From positions 62,001 through 126,000 of the forward strand of contig NZ_JASCIS010000010.1 in NCBI RefSeq assembly GCF_029968015.1: 64,000 nt of DNA, written 5' to 3'. Below are positions 52,515-61,540 of the stretch, piece by piece. Source of the DNA: Streptomyces luteolus (GTDB lineage: Bacteria; Actinomycetota; Actinomycetes; Streptomycetales; Streptomycetaceae). Position 1 is the stretch's first letter; every line of letters begins with the position of its first letter. Below the pieces are notes generated by a model. The model ran no database searches and was not told where the DNA came from. It saw nothing but the letters and a program-made list of their open reading frames with translations. The position numbers and the translations under genes are program-made.

Positions 52515-52682
52515 ATGCGCGGAACGTTCATGTCCCACCCGAAGGGAATGCCCATCGACCCGAAGGACATGACGTTCCGTGCACGAAGCACAAGCACAAG
52601 CAGAAGCAGAAGCAGAAGCACAAGCATCAGCGCAGGCCCCATCACACCGCACCCTGAATCTCGGAATCCTCGCGCATGTTGA
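52515..52682 (+). CDS. Upstream ORF overlapping the otrA start
   Basis: A 55-codon frame from ATG 52515 (MRGTFMSHPKGMPIDPK...), preceded by GAGGAGAGC. It runs through the otrA start codon in another frame and stops at 52682. Its ATG immediately precedes the 5' arm of a hairpin that hides the otrA start. This is the arrangement of a regulatory leader ORF; the C-terminal half is determined by the otrA repeat and is probably not selected as protein. Confidence 0.6.
   Translation: MRGTFMSHPKGMPIDPKDMTFRARSTSTSRSRSRSTSISAGPITPHPESRNPRAC
52517..52582 (+). promoter_or_regulatory. Hairpin sequestering the otrA start codon
   Basis: Bases 52517-52532 pair with 52568-52582 (15 pairs including one G-U, one bulged T at 52528). 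The otrA GTG (52579-52581) lies within the 3' arm and its AAGGA lies just before it in the loop. Confidence 0.75.
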
Positions 52683-54648
52683 CGCCGGAAAGACGAGCCT
52701 GACCGAAAGGCTCCTGCATTCCGCCGGGGTGATCGACGAGATCGGCAGCGTGGACGACGGAAACACGCAGACCGATTCCCTCGCCCTCGAACGCCGGCGC
52801 GGCATCACGATCAAATCGGCCGTCGTCTCGTTCGCACTGGACGACGCCACCACCGTCAACCTCATCGACACCCCCGGCCACCCTGATTTCATCGCCGAGG
52901 TGGAGCGGGTGCTCAGCGTGCTCGACGGGGCCGTGCTCGTGGTCTCCGCCGTCGAGGGCGTACAGGCGCAGACGCACATTCTGATGCGTACGCTGCGCCG
53001 CCTCCGTATCCCCGTCCTGATCTTCGTGAACAAGGTCGACCGGGCCGGAGCCCGGCCCGAGCGGGTGCTGCGCGAGATCGCCGCGAAGCTCACCCCCGCC
53101 GCCGTCCCCACCGGCAGGGTCACGGCGCCCGGCACGCGCACCGCGACCGTCCACCCGTACGAGCCCACCGCCCCTGAATTCACCACGCGCCTCACCGAGA
53201 CGCTCGCCGAGCACGACGACGAGATCCTCGCCGCGTACGTGGACGACAGGACGCCGCTGCCGCCCGCCCGGCTGCGCGACGCGCTCCGCGCGCAGATCGC
53301 GCGGGCCCAGGCGCACCCGGTGTACTTCGGCTCGGCGATCAACGGCGCGGGAGTGCGGGCGCTCGTCGACGGCGTGCGCGAGCTGCTGCCCGCCGCCACG
53401 GGGAGCGCGGACGAGCAGGTCTCCGGCACCGTCTTCAAGGTCGAACGCGGCCCGGCAGGCGAGCAGATCGGGTACGTACGGCTCTTCTCCGGGACCGTAC
53501 GCGTCCGTGACGTGGTCACCTTCGGCAGCGCGGGCCGCACCGCCGAGGGCAAGGTCACCGGCATCGCGGTGTTCGACCGCGGCACGGCCGGGCGGGCCGA
53601 CGCCGTGACCGCGGGCCGGATCGGCAAGCTCTGGGGCCTTGGCGACCTCCGCATCGGCGACGCCGTCGGCACACCGCCCCAGGGCACGGCGGAGCAGCAC
53701 TTCGCGCCGCCCACCCTGGAGACCGTCGTCGTCCCCGCGACTCCCGCCGACCGAGGCCCCCTCCACCTCGCCCTCACCCGACTCGCCGAACAGGACCCGC
53801 TGATCGACCTGCGCCAGGACGACGTACGGGGCGAGGTGGCGGTGTCGCTGTACGGAGAGGTCCAGAAGGAAGTCGTCCAGGCCACGCTGGCCGAGCAGTT
53901 CGGGGTGGAGGTCACCTTCCGGGAGACGACGACGATCTGCGTCGAACGCCCCACCGGAACGGGCCACGCGTACGAAAAGGACCTCGAACCGCTTCTCGGA
54001 ACGGTCGGTCTGCGCGTCGAACCCGCGCCAGTCGGTTCAGGAAACACCTTCCGCCTGGAAGTCGAACTCGGTTCCATGCCGTACGCGTTCTTCAAAGCGG
54101 TGGCGGAAACAGTCGAGGAAACCCTGAAAGAAGGGCTCTACGGCTGGCAGGTCACCGACTGCACCGTCACCATGACGCATTCCGGATACTGGCCGCGGCA
54201 GAGCCATTCCCATGCCGTGTTCGACAAGAGCATGTCGAGCACGGCCCGCGATTTCCGCCACCTCACACCGCTGGTCCTGATGAGCGCGCTGCAAGCGGCG
54301 GGCACCCGCGTCCACGAGCCGATGCACCGCTTCCGCATCGAGGCCCCGGACGGGCCACGGTCCGGTGTCGCCCCGCTCCTGACAGCCCTCGCCCGCCTCG
54401 GCGCCGTACCCCGCGACCAGCGGCAGGACGGTACGGAATGGACCGTCGAAGGTGAGGTGCCGGCCGCCCACGTCCACGCCCTGGAACAGCGACTGCCCGG
54501 GCTGACCAGCGGAGAGGGCGTCCTGGAGACCTCCTTCTCGCACTACGCCCCGACCCGCACGGCCCCACCCCCGGCCCGCCCGCGCACCGACCTCGACCCG
54601 CTCGACCGGAAGGAGTATCTGCTGCGGGTTGCGCGGCGGGTGCGCTAA
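52579..54648 (+). CDS. otrA: OtrA-type ribosomal protection protein (tetracycline resistance family)
   Basis: 689 aa EF-G-like GTPase. G motifs: ILAHVDAGKTSLTERLL near residue 30, DTPGHPDF near 98 and FVNKVDRAG near 150; the C-terminal EF-G domains IV and V are present (MTHSGYWPRQSHSHAVFDKS, LEPMHRFRIEAP). The class removes tetracyclines from the ribosome. Compared with S. rimosus OtrA the N-terminus carries an extra AEAEAQ-rich stretch from 6-bp DNA repeats (52585-52637). GTG 52579 is the only plausible start and is buried in a hairpin. No tetracycline biosynthetic genes are seen nearby, so this is likely intrinsic resistance or a translation-rescue factor. Confidence 0.9.
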   Translation: MHEAQAQAEAEAEAQASAQAPSHRTLNLGILAHVDAGKTSLTERLLHSAGVIDEIGSVDDGNTQTDSLALERRRGITIKSAVVSFALDDATTVNLIDTPGHPDFIAEVERVLSVLDGAVLVVSAVEGVQAQTHILMRTLRRLRIPVLIFVNKVDRAGARPERVLREIAAKLTPAAVPTGRVTAPGTRTATVHPYEPTAPEFTTRLTETLAEHDDEILAAYVDDRTPLPPARLRDALRAQIARAQAHPVYFGSAINGAGVRALVDGVRELLPAATGSADEQVSGTVFKVERGPAGEQIGYVRLFSGTVRVRDVVTFGSAGRTAEGKVTGIAVFDRGTAGRADAVTAGRIGKLWGLGDLRIGDAVGTPPQGTAEQHFAPPTLETVVVPATPADRGPLHLALTRLAEQDPLIDLRQDDVRGEVAVSLYGEVQKEVVQATLAEQFGVEVTFRETTTICVERPTGTGHAYEKDLEPLLGTVGLRVEPAPVGSGNTFRLEVELGSMPYAFFKAVAETVEETLKEGLYGWQVTDCTVTMTHSGYWPRQSHSHAVFDKSMSSTARDFRHLTPLVLMSALQAAGTRVHEPMHRFRIEAPDGPRSGVAPLLTALARLGAVPRDQRQDGTEWTVEGEVPAAHVHALEQRLPGLTSGEGVLETSFSHYAPTRTAPPPARPRTDLDPLDRKEYLLRVARRVR

Positions 54649-55970
54649 CCGAGAGCCCTCGCACCCCCACGCCCCCGCAGCACCGCCGGAGCCACCGAGT
54701 GGGGGAGGAGGTCGGACGGTGAGTCGGGGAGGAGCAGCGTGAGGGCCGTGGATTCCCGGAAGCGGTACGGGCGGTGGTCGATGAGCCCGGACAAGTAGCG
54801 CCGTACGCGGGAGAGTTCGGCCCGGACCGTGACCGTGCGGGCCGGGTCGCCGAAGAGGTCGGTCGCCAGGTCGGCGGCGGTGCGGCCGGAGGGGTGGTGG
54901 GAGGCGAGGACGTAGAGGAGTTCCGCGTGCCGGGGGGAGAGGTCGTGGGTCCAGGTGCCCGCGCCGCCGGTCACGGTGAGGCTGCTGCGGTGGGCGTGGG
55001 TGAGGTCGAGGGTGACCGTCGTGGCGTGGGGCGGGTCGGAGGCGTCGCTCGCGGCCGGGTCGAGGCGGAGCAGCCAGCCGCCGCCCGGCAATTCCTCGGC
55101 CGTGCACGCGCCGATCGAGGCCAGCCAAGTGCGGTTCGTCGTACGGGACTTGGATGTGAGGGACTTCGGCAGCGGGATCCGGTCGACGTGCGGCATGCCC
55201 GTGACCGCGGCCGTCCAGCCGTTCTCGTCGACGACCAGGGCGCGGCCCGCCATCCGCGACAGCAGCGGCACGGCCACTGACCGCATCCGCTCCAGGGACC
55301 GCAGATGCCGGTTGCGCAGCTCCGCCTCCGCGAGCCGTGTCACCGAGTGGACCAGGGCGAGCGTCGCCGGATGCATCGTGTCGACCGGGCCGCTCACGTC
55401 CACCACGCCGATCAACCGGCCGTCGCGCGGGTCCGTCACCGGGGATCCCGCGCACGTCCAGGAGTGATGCGTACGGACGAAATGCTCGGCGGAGAAGACC
55501 TGCACCGGTCCGCGGACGACCAGCGGGGTGCCGACGCCGTTCGTGCCGACCGTGGACTCCCGCCAGTCCGCGCCCAGTTCGAACCCGTGGCCGTCCGCCT
55601 TGCGCAGCACCGAGGTGTGGCCCTCGCGCCACAGCACCCGGCCGTCGGCGTCGGCCACCACCATGATGTGCTGCGCGGCGTCCGCGAACGAGACGAGGCC
55701 CTCGCGGAGCACCGGCAGGACCTCCCGCAGCGGGGACGTACGCCGGCGCTCCTCTATGTCCTCCAGGGCGAGCAGCCCGGCCCGGAAATCGTGGTCCGGA
55801 TCCACACCGCCGCGCAGCATCCGGTCCCACGACGCCTCGATCACGGGCCGTGGCTCGACCGGCGGTTCCTGCCCCGCGAGGGCGGCGTCGCGCACGCCCT
55901 TGAGCAGCCGGGCGGCGCGGCCCGCGTCCACCGCCGCGAGCCGGACCAGGTCGATCGTCGTGTTCGTCAC
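54645..55970 (-). CDS. GAF-domain transcriptional regulator
   Basis: 441 aa from GTG 55970 with GGGGAGG five bases upstream. The N-terminal helical region (VIEASWDRMLRGGVDPDHDF) and the GAF domain (VVADADGRVLWREGH, GTNGVGTPLVVRGPVQVFSAEHF, THHSWTCAGSPVTDPRDG) are those of the AcoR-like sigma54-activator family, but the AAA+ domain is missing. The C-terminus instead has a winged-helix-like segment (LSPRHAELLYVLASHHPSG, AADLATDLFGDPARTVTVRAELSRVRRYL). Its stop overlaps the convergent otrA stop. It probably regulates the acyl-CoA dehydrogenase-type gene upstream or related catabolism; this is inference. Confidence 0.82.
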   Translation of the reverse strand: MTNTTIDLVRLAAVDAGRAARLLKGVRDAALAGQEPPVEPRPVIEASWDRMLRGGVDPDHDFRAGLLALEDIEERRRTSPLREVLPVLREGLVSFADAAQHIMVVADADGRVLWREGHTSVLRKADGHGFELGADWRESTVGTNGVGTPLVVRGPVQVFSAEHFVRTHHSWTCAGSPVTDPRDGRLIGVVDVSGPVDTMHPATLALVHSVTRLAEAELRNRHLRSLERMRSVAVPLLSRMAGRALVVDENGWTAAVTGMPHVDRIPLPKSLTSKSRTTNRTWLASIGACTAEELPGGGWLLRLDPAASDASDPPHATTVTLDLTHAHRSSLTVTGGAGTWTHDLSPRHAELLYVLASHHPSGRTAADLATDLFGDPARTVTVRAELSRVRRYLSGLIDHRPYRFRESTALTLLLPDSPSDLLPHSVAPAVLRGRGGARALG

Positions 55971-56232
55971 CGGTGCCTCCCCGAAACCCCAGTGAAGTAG
56001 GTGCACCCCAGGGTGCACCCCATCGTCCCGCCGGAGCCGACGGAAAGCTCGCCGTTGGCGCGAGTCGATGCAACGGTCTGCAACCCTCGCCAACAAGCGA
56101 GCAGTTGACCGAAACTCTTCCCAACGCCGCTTCCGCGGCGTTCGTGCTCCTCTTTACGGGGCCCGAGGGCAGGGGTGGTGCCGTGTCGGCGCGGCATCAC
56201 TCCTGTTCCTCTCTTACGTCGTCCCGCGGGTC

Positions 56233-57903
56233 TTACGTCGTCCCGCGGGCCGGGCTTGTCCCGGACGGGCTGAAATCTGGCGCCGCCCGGTCCACGATCG
56301 ACCTCAGACCCAGCGTGTGCGGCAACGTTCCGAAAGCCGACCCCCAATCCCCGCCCAACCGCGAAGCGCAGAACGCGTCCGCGACGTCCGGTGGGGCGAA
56401 GCGGACCAGGAGGGAGCCCTGGAGGACCAGGGCCAGGCGTTCCACGACGCGGCGGGCGCGGGCCTCGATGCCGTGCAGGTCGGCGAGTTCGGTGAGCAGG
56501 CCCTTGATCGCGCCGTCGAGGCGGTGGTCCGCGCCGCGGGAGCGGCCGACCTCGCGCAGGAACGCGTCGAGCGCGAGCGGTTCGCGCTGCAGGGCGCGCA
56601 GCACGTCGAGGGCCTGGACGTTGCCCGCGCCCTCCCAGATCGAGTTGAGCGGCGACTCGCGCAGCAGGCGCGGCATGCCGGACTCCTCCACGTACCCGTT
56701 GCCGCCCAGGCACTCCGAGGCCTCGACGGCGACCGGCGTGCACCGCTTCGTCACCCAGTACTTCGCGGCCGGAAGCGCGAGCCGCAGGAAAGCCCGCTCC
56801 TGGTCGCCCCCGTCGTCGTACGCCGCCGCGAGCCGCAGCGCGAGCGTCGTCGCCGCCTCCGACTCCAGGGCCAGGTCCGCGAGGACGTTCCGCATCAGCG
56901 GCTTGTCGATCAGCGGGCCGCCGAACGCACTGCGGTACGTGGTGTGGTGCACCGCCTGCGCGACGGCCTGCCGCATGAGTGCGGCCGAGCCGAGCACGCA
57001 GTCCAGGCGGGTCGCCGCGACCATCTCGATGATGGTCCGCACCCCGCGCCCCTCCTCGCCGACCCGGCGCGCCCACGTCCCGTCGAACTCGACCTCCGCT
57101 GACGCGTTCGAGCGGTTGCCGAGCTTGTCCTTGAGCCGCTGGATCGCGAACGCGTTGCGGCTGCCGTCGTCCAGGACGCGCGGCACGAGGAAGCAGGTCA
57201 GGCCGTCCGGGGCCTGCGCGAGGACCAGGAAGCCGTCCGACATCGGCGCGGAGCAGAACCACTTGTGGCCGCGCAACGCATACGCGTCCGGCTCCGACAA
57301 GGGCTCCGCCGACGTCGTGTTGGCCCGTACGTCGCTGCCGCCCTGCTTCTCCGTCATGCCCATCCCGAGGAGCACCCCGGTCTTCTGCGCGGCGGGCCTG
57401 AGCCCCGGCTCGTACACCGTGGACGTCAGCTTCGGCTCCCACGCGGCCGCCAGCGCAGGCTCGGCGCGCAGCGCGGGTACCGCCGCGTGCGTCATCGACA
57501 CCGGGCAGCCGTGTCCCGCCTCCGCCTGCGTCCACACCAGGAACCCCGCGGCCCGGCGCACGTGCCCGCCCGGCCGGGTCCACGCCGACGTGAGGCCCGC
57601 GGACACGGCCCGTTCGAGGAGCAGGTGCCAGGCGGGGTGGAAGTCGACCTCGTCGATCCGACGGCCGTAGCGGTCGTGCGTACGCAGCTTCGGCGGGTGC
57701 TCGTTGGCGCGGGCACCCCACTCCTGGACCTCGGCCGATCCGGCGGCGGCGCCGAGCGCGCCGAGCTCCGCGCGTGCGCCGTCGAGCAGTTCCGGGTCGA
57801 GGTGGCGCGCGACCGCCTCGGTGAGGGCGCGGTCGGAGGTGAAGACGTCGTATCCCACCAGGGGCGGGGCCTGGTTGGTCACGGTGTGGGTGCTTGGTGC
57901 CAT
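56233..57903 (-). CDS. Acyl-CoA dehydrogenase family protein (AidB-like)
   Basis: 556 aa, long for an acyl-CoA dehydrogenase and closest to the AidB/isovaleryl-CoA dehydrogenase-like subgroup: MGMTEKQGGSDVRANTTSAE, HKWFCSAPMSDGFLVLAQA, ATRLDCVLGSAALMRQAVAQ, ASECLGGNGYVEESGMPRLLRE and SIWEGAGNVQALDVLRAL. FAD-binding residues of the family are recognisable; the AidB-type C-terminal helical domain is present. Whether it oxidises an acyl-CoA or protects DNA from alkylation is unresolved. ATG 57903 has no ribosome site; the start lies 17 bases from the divergent YihY-family start. Confidence 0.9.
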   Translation of the reverse strand: MAPSTHTVTNQAPPLVGYDVFTSDRALTEAVARHLDPELLDGARAELGALGAAAGSAEVQEWGARANEHPPKLRTHDRYGRRIDEVDFHPAWHLLLERAVSAGLTSAWTRPGGHVRRAAGFLVWTQAEAGHGCPVSMTHAAVPALRAEPALAAAWEPKLTSTVYEPGLRPAAQKTGVLLGMGMTEKQGGSDVRANTTSAEPLSEPDAYALRGHKWFCSAPMSDGFLVLAQAPDGLTCFLVPRVLDDGSRNAFAIQRLKDKLGNRSNASAEVEFDGTWARRVGEEGRGVRTIIEMVAATRLDCVLGSAALMRQAVAQAVHHTTYRSAFGGPLIDKPLMRNVLADLALESEAATTLALRLAAAYDDGGDQERAFLRLALPAAKYWVTKRCTPVAVEASECLGGNGYVEESGMPRLLRESPLNSIWEGAGNVQALDVLRALQREPLALDAFLREVGRSRGADHRLDGAIKGLLTELADLHGIEARARRVVERLALVLQGSLLVRFAPPDVADAFCASRLGGDWGSAFGTLPHTLGLRSIVDRAAPDFSPSGTSPARGTT

Positions 57904-57920
57904 GCGGATACGGTAAGGAG

Positions 57921-59090
57921 GTGCACCAGGCAAACGAAACACCTGAGCAGGGCTCAGGACGGCTCCACCGCGCTCGGGTCCTCTACCGGAACATGTCGAA
58001 GCGCAAGACCGCCTGGCTGCTGCTGAAGGACACCGTCGACTCCTGCGTCGAGTACCGCATCCTCGGCCTCGCCGGCGAAGCCGCGTTCTTCACCCTCCTC
58101 TCCGTACCGCCGCTGCTGCTCAGCCTCATCGGACTTCTCGGGTACGTCGACACCTGGACCGGCGCCGACACCATCCAGTCGCTGCGGGAGAACATCCTGG
58201 AGGCCTCCCGGACCGTTCTCTCCGACGAGGGCGTGAAGGAGATCGCGCAGCCGATCCTCGACGACGTGATGAAGGGCGGCAGACCCGACGTCATCTCCAT
58301 CGGCTTCGTCATCTCGCTCTGGTCGGGCTCCCGTGCGGTGACGGTCTTCATCGACACGATCACCGTGATGTACGGGCTCGACGGGGTGCGCGGCATCGTC
58401 AAGACCCGGCTGCTCGCGTTCCTGCTGTTCCTCGTGGCGCTGCTGATCGGCTCGGTGGCGCTGCCGCTGATGGTCGCGGGGCCGGACGCCGTGATCGGCC
58501 TGTTCTCGTGGTCCGAGACCCTGGTGCGGTTCCTGTACTGGCCCGTGGTGATCGTGCTGAGCATCGTCTTCCTGACGACGCTGTACCACGTGTCCGTGCC
58601 CGTGCGGTCGCCCTGGGTGGAGGACGTGCCCGGTGCGCTGGTGGCGCTCGGGATGTGGGTGCTCGGCAGCTTCCTGCTGCGGATCTACCTCACCACCACC
58701 ATCGAGGGGCCGAGCGGACGCCCCACGATCTACGGTTCGTTGGCCGCGCCCATCGCCGTGCTGCTGTGGATCGGCGTCGGCGCGTTCGCGGTGCTCGTGG
58801 GGGCCGCGGTGAACGCCGCGATCGACCGGGTGTGGCCGTCCGTCGCCACGGCGGCCGCGCGCGCCGCGAACGAGCGGGTACGGGAGCAGCGTGCCGCCGA
58901 GGTCGTCGCGCGGGCCAAGGCGGCGCGGGCGGCGCAGGAGGACCCGGACAACCCCGAGATGCCCTCGGAGTTCCCCGAGCGCTGGGCCCAGTTCCTCCCC
59001 CCGGAGGACGTCACGGGCCGCCTGCGCACCCACCACCACCGCAAGAACGGCGAGGCGGGCCCCCCGGAGGACCGCCCGCCGCGCGACTGA
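57921..59090 (+). CDS. YihY/BrkB-family membrane protein
   Basis: 389 aa with six predicted membrane helices in the YihY (UPF0761) pattern: LGLAGEAAFFTLLSVPPLLL, RPDVISIGFVISLWSGSRAV, RLLAFLLFLVALLIGSVALP, VPVRSPWVEDVPGALVALG and LLWIGVGAFAVLVGAAVNA. A basic, alanine-rich cytoplasmic tail follows. The family was once called RNase BN; it is now regarded as a membrane protein of uncertain function. GTG 57921 fits the family start; ATG 57993 is the alternative. Confidence 0.88.
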   Translation: MHQANETPEQGSGRLHRARVLYRNMSKRKTAWLLLKDTVDSCVEYRILGLAGEAAFFTLLSVPPLLLSLIGLLGYVDTWTGADTIQSLRENILEASRTVLSDEGVKEIAQPILDDVMKGGRPDVISIGFVISLWSGSRAVTVFIDTITVMYGLDGVRGIVKTRLLAFLLFLVALLIGSVALPLMVAGPDAVIGLFSWSETLVRFLYWPVVIVLSIVFLTTLYHVSVPVRSPWVEDVPGALVALGMWVLGSFLLRIYLTTTIEGPSGRPTIYGSLAAPIAVLLWIGVGAFAVLVGAAVNAAIDRVWPSVATAAARAANERVREQRAAEVVARAKAARAAQEDPDNPEMPSEFPERWAQFLPPEDVTGRLRTHHHRKNGEAGPPEDRPPRD

Positions 59091-59138
59091 TCCCGCGCGC
59101 CGCCGTTCCGTCCCCCACCCCGCGGATGACGGAGCTGC

Positions 59139-59564
59139 TCAGTCCGCGTCCGTGACGGTGCCGTCCGGCAGCGGTGCGAACAGGTCCACGCTCTGGCCGT
59201 CCGGGTCGAGGACGGTCGCGTACCGCTGGCCCCAGAACGCGTCGAAGGGCGCCAGCGCACCTTCGTATCCGGCGGTGACCAGCTCCTCGTACGTCGTGTC
59301 GACCGCGGCCGGGTCCGCGCACAGGAACGCGAGGCTCGCGCGGCCGGACGAGGCCGGGGGCTGCCAGTCGGGGGTGAAGGAGCGGACCGTGGCCTCGCTG
59401 TCGAGCGCGAAGCGGAGCCCTCCGGGGAGGGGTGCCTCCACGTGGGGGAGTTGCTCGGCGCCGTCGGGGAACGCGAGGCCGAGCCGCCGGTAGAAGGCGA
59501 GGGAGGCGGCCATGTCGGAGACTACGAGGCCGATGAGGTCGAAGCGGGGCGTAGGTGTGGTCAT
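59139..59564 (-). CDS. VOC-family (glyoxalase fold) protein
   Basis: 141 aa with two beta-alpha-beta-beta-beta modules: FDLIGLVVSDMAASLAFYRR at the N-terminus and FWGQRYATVLDPDGQSVDLF at the C-terminus. The metal ligands of true glyoxalases are only partly conserved, so it could be a bleomycin-resistance-like binding protein or a dioxygenase-like enzyme. Single gene on the minus strand. Confidence 0.87.
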   Translation of the reverse strand: MTTPTPRFDLIGLVVSDMAASLAFYRRLGLAFPDGAEQLPHVEAPLPGGLRFALDSEATVRSFTPDWQPPASSGRASLAFLCADPAAVDTTYEELVTAGYEGALAPFDAFWGQRYATVLDPDGQSVDLFAPLPDGTVTDAD

Positions 59565-59636
59565 ACGGGGAGGCTAGGGGAGGGCGGCGGCGCACGTCTT
59601 GAAGGTTCCGGACACCCGCCCTTCGGGCGATGTGTG

Positions 59637-60413
59637 TCAGCCCCGCGCCACCGGCACCACCACCGGTGACCCGTCCCCCGGTGCCCGCAGGATGTCCGCG
59701 TCGATGCCGTACAACTCCTTGACCAGGGCCGCGTCGACGACCTCGCGGGAGGGGCCGTGGGCGAGCACCTCGCCCGCGTTCATCGCGACGATCGTGTCGG
59801 CGTAGCGCGCCGCGCTCGCCAGGTCGTGCAGGACCATCACCACCGTGCGGCCCGCGGCGGCGACCTCGCGGACCAGTTCCAGGACCTCGACGGCGTGGCC
59901 GAGGTCGAGGGCGCTGGTCGGCTCGTCGAGCAGCACGATCGGCGTCTGCTGTGCGAGGACCATCGCGAGCCAGCAACGCTGTCGTTGACCGCCGGACAGC
60001 TGGTCGAGGCGGCGCTCGGCGAGCTCGGTGGCGCCGGTGGCGTCGAGGGCCTCGCGTACCGCCTGCTCGTCCTCGCGGGACCACTGGCGGAACAGGCCCT
60101 GGTGCGGATGGCGCCCGTACCGGACCAGGCCCGCGACCGTCACCGCCTCCGGGGCCTGCGGCGACTGCGGCAGGAGCGCGATGCGGTGGGCGGCGGCGCG
60201 TTGCCGGAGCTGCCAGACGTCGGCGTCCCCGGCGCGCACGCTGCCCGAACTCGGCTTGTGCAGGCGGGCCATGGCGCGCAGCAGCGTCGACTTGCCGCAG
60301 CCGTTGGGGCCGACGATCGCCACGACCTGCCCCGCTGGCACCGACAGATCGACGCCGCGTACGGCGGTGTGGCCCGGGTAGCCCGCGGTGAGGGCCTCTA
60401 CGGCGAGATGCAT
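59637..60413 (-). CDS. Siderophore ABC transporter ATP-binding protein (FecE/FepC type)
   Basis: 258 aa: Walker A IVGPNGCGKSTLLRAMARL, Q-loop LLPQSPQAPE, signature LSGGQRQRCWLAMVLAQ, Walker B IVLLDEPTSALD, switch His in VMVLHDLASAARYAD. The set is typical of iron-siderophore importers. Third gene of the permease-permease-ATPase unit, five bases after the preceding stop. Confidence 0.94.
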   Translation of the reverse strand: MHLAVEALTAGYPGHTAVRGVDLSVPAGQVVAIVGPNGCGKSTLLRAMARLHKPSSGSVRAGDADVWQLRQRAAAHRIALLPQSPQAPEAVTVAGLVRYGRHPHQGLFRQWSREDEQAVREALDATGATELAERRLDQLSGGQRQRCWLAMVLAQQTPIVLLDEPTSALDLGHAVEVLELVREVAAAGRTVVMVLHDLASAARYADTIVAMNAGEVLAHGPSREVVDAALVKELYGIDADILRAPGDGSPVVVPVARG

Positions 60414-60418
60414 GGGAG

Positions 60419-61540
60419 TCAGGCCTTTCCGGAAGCGGGGCGAGAGGTACCGAACAGCACCCACAGCAGGAACGGTCCGCCGAGGACGCTGGTGATGACG
60501 CCGACGGGGATCTCCACGGGCGCGACGACCCGGCCGAGCGCGTCGGCCGCTCCGATCAGCGCCGCGCCGACGAGCGCGGAGCCGATCACGGGCACGCGGG
60601 TGGGCCCGCCGAGCCGTCCCGCGATCACGGGTGCGGCGAGTGCCACGAAGGCGATCGGGCCGCCGATGCCCACGGCGACGCCCGCGAGCGCCACCGCGAG
60701 GGCGAGCGTGGCGGCCCGTACGACGGTGAGGTTGACGCCGAGGGTGCTCGCCATGTCGTCGTCGAAGCGGAGGAGTTGGAGGCGGCTGCCCGCGACGAGG
60801 GCGAGCGGTACGAGGACGATGAGGACGGCGAGCAGGGGGGTGCCGACGGTCCAGTCGCGGCCGCTGAGGCTGCCGACCGTCCACAGGAAGACGCCGCCCG
60901 CGGTGTTGTCGTTCTCGCGGGACATGACCAGGTCGGTGACGGCGCCGATGACGGTGGAGACGCCGATGCCGACGACGAGCAGCCGGTAGCCGCGGCCGCC
61001 CGCGCCGCCCGCGCACAGGACGACGAGCACGGCGGCGCCGACCGCGCCGAGCGGGCCGAGCCACCAGTCGCCGATCATGCCGGTGCTGGAGCCGACGACG
61101 GAGGCGACGACGGCCGCGGTGGCGCCCTCGTTGACGCCGATGACGTCGGGGGTGGCGAGCCGGTTGCCCGCGAGGGTCTGGGTGAGGCAGCCGGAGATCC
61201 CGAGGGCCGCGCCGACCATCAGGCCGACCGCGATCCGCGGCAGCCGGAAGTCCTGCACGAGCATCACGGTGGCCCGATCGCCCGTGCCCATCAGGCCCTT
61301 GAGGGTGTCGCCGAAGCTCATGCCCGTGGACGAGGCGAACGCGCCGAGCGCCGTGATCAGGGCGATCAGCACGCCGAGCCCGACCGCGGCGAGCGCGCTG
61401 CGGTACGGGAACAGCCAGGAGAGGGTGCCCGCGCGGACGACGGTGGAGTCGGGCGGCGTGATGCCCCTGCCTGAGCCGGGTGCGAGGGACGTCGGGGACG
61501 ACGGGGACGTCGGGGACGTCGGGGACGCGGCCGTACTCAT
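60419..61540 (-). CDS. Iron-siderophore ABC transporter permease (FecCD family)
   Basis: 373 aa, about nine to ten membrane segments with FecCD motifs RLPRIAVGLMVGAALGISGC, NRLATPDVIGVNEGA and GPIAFVALAAPVIAGRL. The N-terminal 20 residues are a Ser-Pro-Thr repeat (PTSPSSPTS) from short DNA repeats at about 61490-61525. ATG 61540 overlaps the upstream permease stop by four bases. Confidence 0.94.
   Translation of the reverse strand: MSTAASPTSPTSPSSPTSLAPGSGRGITPPDSTVVRAGTLSWLFPYRSALAAVGLGVLIALITALGAFASSTGMSFGDTLKGLMGTGDRATVMLVQDFRLPRIAVGLMVGAALGISGCLTQTLAGNRLATPDVIGVNEGATAAVVASVVGSSTGMIGDWWLGPLGAVGAAVLVVLCAGGAGGRGYRLLVVGIGVSTVIGAVTDLVMSRENDNTAGGVFLWTVGSLSGRDWTVGTPLLAVLIVLVPLALVAGSRLQLLRFDDDMASTLGVNLTVVRAATLALAVALAGVAVGIGGPIAFVALAAPVIAGRLGGPTRVPVIGSALVGAALIGAADALGRVVAPVEIPVGVITSVLGGPFLLWVLFGTSRPASGKA

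Noticed and set aside
52579..54648. Second elongation factor G
   Set aside because: The G1 region, overall length and C-terminal motifs fit OtrA/TetM-type ribosomal protection proteins better than fusA; no rpsL, rpsG or tuf neighbours are present.
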